Under the pieces are notes generated by a model. The model saw only the letters and a list, made by a program, of their open reading frames with translations. It was not told the origin of the DNA and did no database searches. Below are positions 7,454 through 10,375 of a DNA stretch of 10,375 nucleotides, in pieces; positions within the stretch are counted from its first letter, which is position 1; each line of letters starts with the position of its first letter. The translations under genes were made by a program, and so were the position numbers. The stretch comes from Oehlia diaphana. Lineage: Eukaryota > Glomeromycota > Glomeromycetes > Glomerales > Glomeraceae. The DNA lies in contig QZLH01001262.1 in NCBI GenBank assembly GCA_003833135.1, positions 17,521 through 27,895 on the forward strand, written 5' to 3'.

Positions 7454-7860
7454 TAGGGAACATCGATAAAGAGAAATTATACGAGAAAAGAGAAGGATTA
7501 CTATACAGAATAAAAGGCGAGAAAAGATTAAGAGTGATTAGAAAATATGAATATGAGGGATTTATGTATATGATGCATGACAATGAATTGTCAGGACATT
7601 TTGGAATTGAAGCAACAATAGAAAGAGTAAAAGAAAAGTATTATTGGAAAAATATGCGAAGAGATATTGAACAATATGTAAAATCATGTTGGGAGTGTCA
7701 AATGAGAGGAAAACCTCAAGGAGAAAATAGATTACAACCAATACGAGTAGGGGAACCATTTGAAACAATGGGAATAGATATAGTAGGACCATTAAAAGAA
7801 ACCGTAAGAGGGAATAAATATATTATAGTACATCAGGAAATTTTTACAGGTGATATATAG
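7426..7860 (+). pseudogene. Integrase, N-terminal part only (HHCC finger and first catalytic Asp)
   Basis: A 144-residue ORF in a third frame, open from 7402 with ATG 7426. Residues 24-31 (EGLLYRIK) and the HHCC finger (His51, His58, Cys88, Cys91; 29 residues between His58 and Cys88) match gypsy integrases, as does YYWKNMRRDIEQYVKSCWEC. The core starts with PFETMGIDIVGPLKET, where Asp117 is the first of the catalytic D,D,E triad, then GNKYIIV. Similarity runs to about residue 141 (the FT of the family's DxFT motif; Glu138 sits where Asp is usual) and stops at base ~7849, where a palindromic AT-rich sequence begins. The second Asp, the Glu and the C-terminal domain are missing from the window, so this copy cannot make active integrase. 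Confidence 0.9.
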
Positions 7861-7955
7861 CGATATATATCACTTTATCGATACATATCCCATTATTTAT
7901 AAAATGTGATATATATCGATAATAATCACACTCGTCGATTATTAACGATGTGATT
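7850..7955. repeat. Nested palindromes at the integrase breakpoint
   Basis: A near-perfect 24-bp palindrome at 7850-7873 (GTGATATATAG / CGATATATATCAC) begins exactly where integrase similarity ends. A second GTGATATATATCGAT starts at 7906 and pairs with ATCAC at 7925-7929. A third inverted pair is at 7924-7935 and 7945-7955 (AATCACA..TCGT / ACGATGTGATT). The shared GTGATATAT word suggests the end of another mobile element or a self-similar AT-rich repeat; which one is unknown. Confidence 0.7.
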
Positions 7956-8000
7956 AAATCAACAACTATCATCACTAACGATTATTATCTTATGGTAAAA

Positions 8001-8077
8001 TAACGTTAGATTATTTATTGTATTAAATAACATTATATTATTTATTGTTAGATAACGTTAAATTACTTTATTGTTAA
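8001..8077. repeat. Three imperfect ~26 bp tandem repeats
   Basis: The core TAACGTT/TAACATT followed by A/T-rich sequence and TTTATTGT recurs with starts at 8001, 8028 and 8053. No protein-coding meaning is visible. Confidence 0.65.
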
Positions 8078-8311
8078 ATGTGGTTCAGTTTTATTATCAT
8101 ATCAATAAAATACATTTGAAATCTATGCTAAATCTATACTAAATTCTATACTAAAACTATATAAATCTATTATGTACTATTTAATCGGATCCCAATGATA
8201 CCCTACTAATCTTATTGTAATATCGTTCATTTATAAACATAAAGGTCTGACCCGCCTACAAAACGTTTGATAAAAAAAATAGTTCATTACCAACTCTTTT
8301 CTACCTTTACT
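8078..8311. other. AT-rich non-coding stretch
   Basis: No gene, RNA or clear repeat is supported here. Near 8110-8170 the phrase AAATCTATxCTAAA recurs in slightly altered form. The C/T-rich segment 8241-8311 may be a decayed copy of the repeat that follows. Confidence 0.4.
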
Positions 8312-8758
8312 GAAATCCACCTCTAGAGATTTGATGTACCGATCACCTAAAAAAGAAAAGTAACGAAATGTTAATAATCATTTCGTTAAAAGGATATAAC
8401 TTTTTTTAAAAATATAAAAACTGATACCCACCTTAAATCATCACAAATTATAAAGTTTTGCTGATGTTCATTGACAAATTGGTCTCGTGATTGTGGCAAA
8501 TTGTAATTAAAATTGATAATAGGTCTTTCATCCTAACCAAAATCCACATCCAAGAGGATTCGAGAAACTGGTCTCTTAAAAAAAAAAGAAAAATAATGAA
8601 CCCTTAATATCGTTTCATTAAAAAAAAATATTTTTTAAAAATGAAAACCCGATATCTACCTTGAGATCTGATGAACCTGATCACATAAAAAAAAAGAAAA
8701 TAACGGAATATTAATAATCGTTTCATTATTTTTTAAAAACAAATCTGATAACTACCTT
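8312..8758. repeat. Diverged ~95-123 bp repeats, one with a perfect hairpin
   Basis: Copies at about 8312-8434, 8539-8662 and 8663-8758 share the order: AAATCCAC start (first two copies), an A-run with AAGAAAA, TAACG/TAATG, TTAATAAT or similar, TTTCGTTA/TTTCATTA, a T/A run, and a ...TACCTT or CACCTT end. A partial fourth copy lies near 8783-8832. In the first copy, TAACGAAATG at 8361-8370 and CATTTCGTTA at 8379-8388 form a perfect 10-bp stem with an 8-base loop; the other copies keep only part of the stem. The 104 bases between copies one and two look unrelated. Confidence 0.6.
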
Positions 8759-8832
8759 AAAAAAAAATACTGATACCCTTCCCTCGAAATCCAAAGAACT
8801 GACCTCCTACAAAATAAAAAAAAGGACTGTTA

Positions 8833-9092
8833 GTAAAGTTAGCTAAAATAATAAAAAAATTAAAATAAAAAAAATAATTGTCTTTATACCAAAATGGTGA
8901 GTCTAAGGAAATTCAAAGGCAAAAGATTTACCAGCGAGTTGAATATTCTGATAAGGGATACGAGTATACCTTCATATTGGGGCCCAAATATTTCTTCTTC
9001 AATGGTAAATGGAACACGCGGAGGGTGTTATTAAATCTTTCTGATTCTATTGGTATTTTTTGACCGGAATGTGCATCTAAAGAGACCGAAGA
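8833..9092. other. Unassigned segment, possibly a gene fragment
   Basis: Less A/T-rich than its flanks from ~8893 to 9090. Short open frames exist on both strands (plus strand 8878-9063 from a TTG, and 8894-9034 from an ATG), but none resembles a family I know. It could be a relic of an exon or of another transposon. Nothing here can be called a gene. Confidence 0.3.
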
Positions 9093-9268
9093 ATGCCTAA
9101 AAAAAGGGAAAGGGAGGAAGAGAGAAGGAGCAAAGAGAAAGGAAGACGAGAAAGAGAGGGATATGGGAAAAAAGGAAAGAAAGGGAGGGAAAAAACGAAA
9201 AAGGGGAAGGGGAAAAACGAAAGAAAGGGAATGAAAAGGAAAAGGAAAAGGGAAATTTACGAAAAAAA
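9093..9268 (+). repeat. Purine-only low-complexity tract
   Basis: The plus strand is almost entirely G and A for about 170 bases, with runs such as GGGAAAGGGAGG. The Lys/Arg/Glu-rich open frame across it (9093-9296) is a by-product of this composition, not a credible gene. Such homopurine tracts can form triplex DNA, though nothing here shows that. Confidence 0.75.
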
Positions 9269-9282
9269 GTTTAAGCTTAAAC
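9269..9282. repeat. Perfect 14-bp palindrome
   Basis: GTTTAAGCTTAAAC reads the same on both strands. A near-palindrome (AAAGGCTTAAGCTTT) follows at 9288-9302. They close the purine tract; no function is evident. Confidence 0.6.
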
Positions 9283-9330
9283 TAAAAAAGGCTTAAGCTT
9301 TAAAAAACAGAAAAAATGAAATGAAATGAA

Positions 9331-9630
9331 AGGTAAAAATGAAAAAAAAGAAAAGGGAAAGCGTAAAAAGGGGTGAAGTGGGTGAAAGGGAAAGTGTAAA
9401 AGAAAGATAGGTGAAGGGGGAAGGAAAAAAAAGGGTAGAAGAATGTGAATGGGAAAGGGCGAAAGTAATGTTTAATTAAGCTTTTAAAAAAAGTTTAAAA
9501 AAATAAACTTATCGTGCCGCGTTTTAGTAGTTAATCAATGGAAAGTTGTATTACATGATATGATACACGTGATTGTTAAATAGCCTCGTAGTAACTTATT
9601 TTTAATTAATTATAATATCATGTTACACTA
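9331..9630 (+). repeat. ~300-bp repeat, copy 1
   Basis: Matches 9821-10110 throughout with moderate divergence. Shared landmarks in order: AGGTRAAAAT, AAAGCGTAAAAA, GGTGAAGTGGGTGAA, GGGTAGAAGA, GTTTAAAAAAAT, ACTTATCGT, GTGATTGTTAAATA, TATAATATCATGT. The purine-rich first half is followed by a mixed half. An inverted pair (9547-9564 and 9610-9627, around ACATGATAT / ATATCATGT) closes the unit. It may be an old satellite monomer or a small non-autonomous element. Confidence 0.8.
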
Positions 9631-9680
9631 ACAATGGAGTAATGGAAAGTAATAGAGGAAACAAAAAGGAGAAATAGGAC

Positions 9681-9820
9681 ATGATGAGAGACGAAAAGAA
9701 GTGATGAGAGACAAAAGGGAGTGATGGAAGACGAAAAGAAGTAATGGAGACGAAAAGAAATGATGGGAAAATGAAGGGGAGTGATGGAAGACGAAAAGAA
9801 ATGATGGGAAGATGAAGAGA
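9681..9820 (+). repeat. 20-bp minisatellite, seven copies
   Basis: Seven units of 19-21 bases fill exactly 140 bases, starting at 9681, 9701, 9721, 9741, 9760, 9781 and 9801. The common form is GTGATGGAAGACGAAAAGAA, with variants. It lies between the two ~300-bp repeat copies and is purine-rich on the plus strand. Confidence 0.85.
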
Positions 9821-10110
9821 AGGTGAAAATGAAAGAAAAAGAAAAAAGAAAGCGTAAAAAAGGTGAAGTGGGTGAAGGGAAAGTGTGAAAGAGACGGGTG
9901 AGAGGGGAAGGAAAAAGAAGGGTAGAAGAGTGTAAATGGGGATGGGCGAAGGAAATGGTTAATTAGACTAAAAAAAAAAGTTTAAAAAAATGAACTTATC
10001 GTCGCGTCTTAGCAGTTTAACTAACGGAAAGTCGTGTCACATGATATAATGAATGTGATTGTTAAATAATCTCGTAAGTCGTAACTTAATTATAATATCA
10101 TGTAACATAA
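9821..10110 (+). repeat. ~300-bp repeat, copy 2
   Basis: The second copy of the unit at 9331-9630, offset by 490 bases at the start. It keeps the terminal inverted pair (10036-10050 and 10091-10106, CACATGATAT / ATATCATGTAAC). Differences from copy 1 are mostly substitutions and short A-run length changes. Confidence 0.8.
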
Positions 10111-10145
10111 TGCAAATCTATACAGAACTGATAAATTATCACTAC

Positions 10146-10329
10146 AGAAATTTATTGATAAAATCTTTTAGCACTTAATATCATTATTTATTTTTCAGAT
10201 TATTGTCAATAAATATCATTAATGTTAAATATCTTATAGAAATTCATCGATAAAATTTTTAACACTTAATATCATTAAATATCTTTCAGATAATTATCAA
10301 TAAATACCATTGATGTTAAATATCGTTAT
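10146..10329. repeat. 92-bp tandem repeat, two full copies, reaching toward the window edge
   Basis: Units at 10146-10237 and 10238-10329 align end to end without gaps: AGAAATT..AT.GATAAAAT, CACTTAATATCATTA, TTTCAGAT, ATCAATAAATA and ATGTTAAATATC are common. The sequence after 10330 (CCAG..TTTATTGATGATCAT) may start a third, more diverged copy, so the array may continue beyond the window. Confidence 0.8.
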
Positions 10330-10375
10330 ATTTTTCCAGTTGTTTATTGATGATCATCATAATACATTAATTATC

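Larger units (their letters stand above)
417..7849 (+). mobile_element. Ty3/gypsy-type LTR retrotransposon, 3'-truncated, with extra kinase domain
   Basis: The domain order capsid, CCHC knuckle, DSGA protease, YLDD reverse transcriptase, RNase H, then HHCC integrase is the Ty3/gypsy order (Ty1/copia places integrase before RT). Two features depart from the family: about 660 codons of repeated helical sequence before the capsid, and a thymidylate-kinase-like domain between RNase H and integrase. Gag-side ORFs share one frame and PR-RT-RH-kinase share another; the coiled-coil ORF and the integrase lie in yet other frames. In-frame stops break both main frames. The integrase ends after its first catalytic Asp, and no polypurine tract or 3' LTR is seen in the window. 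The start is set at the candidate primer-binding site; a 5' LTR, if present, lies upstream and may begin outside the window. Probably a non-autonomous, decaying copy. Confidence 0.93.

Noticed and set aside
306..7792. Many minus-strand open frames opposite the retrotransposon
   Set aside because: They mirror the A-rich plus-strand genes, are Leu/Ser/Phe/Ile-rich and show no domains; shadows of the real frames.
656..7860. Bacterial or phage operon of closely spaced ORFs
   Set aside because: Stop-ATG spacing looks operon-like, but the domains are those of a eukaryotic gypsy element and several ORFs share one frame across stops.
9093..9296. Open frame rich in Lys, Arg, Glu and Gly
   Set aside because: It lies in a purine-only low-complexity tract that lacks stops by composition; no motif and no neighbouring coding signal.
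9681..9820. CRISPR-like array
   Set aside because: The 20-base units are directly adjacent with no unique spacers; it is a minisatellite.
7850..10375. 3' LTR or remaining integrase of the retrotransposon
   Set aside because: No stretch resembles 1-416 and no D,D,E core or chromodomain-like coding sequence was seen on either strand.

Overview
The window looks like a repeat-rich, AT-rich eukaryotic chromosome segment, most likely from a fungus. The style (A-rich coding, decayed Ty3/gypsy elements, AT-rich and purine-rich minisatellites) suggests a Glomeromycotina-type genome such as Rhizophagus. That is an inference from style; no host gene here proves it. No rRNA, tRNA, CRISPR array or ordinary host gene is visible.

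Positions ~417-7849 are one plus-strand Ty3/gypsy-type LTR retrotransposon that has lost its 3' end. In order it shows: a leader with a candidate primer-binding site and three 37-bp repeats; a very long, unusual N-terminal Gag extension built of repeated helical modules (656-~2650); a gypsy capsid (~2650-3490); a CCHC zinc knuckle (3512-4063); an aspartic protease (4188-4823); reverse transcriptase and RNase H (4881-6305); a thymidylate-kinase-like P-loop domain (~6576-7193); a coiled-coil mini-ORF (7199-7453); and an integrase with an intact HHCC zinc finger and the first catalytic Asp, cut off at ~7849. The gag half (656-4063) keeps a single frame but contains four in-frame stops before the last one. 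The pol half (4188-7193) keeps a second frame, also with stops. The copy is therefore probably defective by nonsense mutation, although an expression route using readthrough or reinitiation is not excluded.

The main novelty is the nucleotide-kinase domain fused behind RNase H and placed before integrase. Some retroviruses carry a dUTPase at this same position. A dTMP-kinase-like activity would help supply dTTP, which an A-rich template consumes heavily during first-strand cDNA synthesis. This functional reading is inference.

From 7850 to the end there is no recognisable gene. This part holds AT-rich palindromes at the integrase breakpoint, 26-bp repeats (8001-8077), diverged ~120-bp repeats with a perfect hairpin (8312-8758), a purine-only tract (9093-9268), a ~300-bp sequence present twice 490 bp apart (9331-9630 and 9821-10110) with a seven-copy 20-bp minisatellite between the copies, and a 92-bp tandem repeat running to the window edge.
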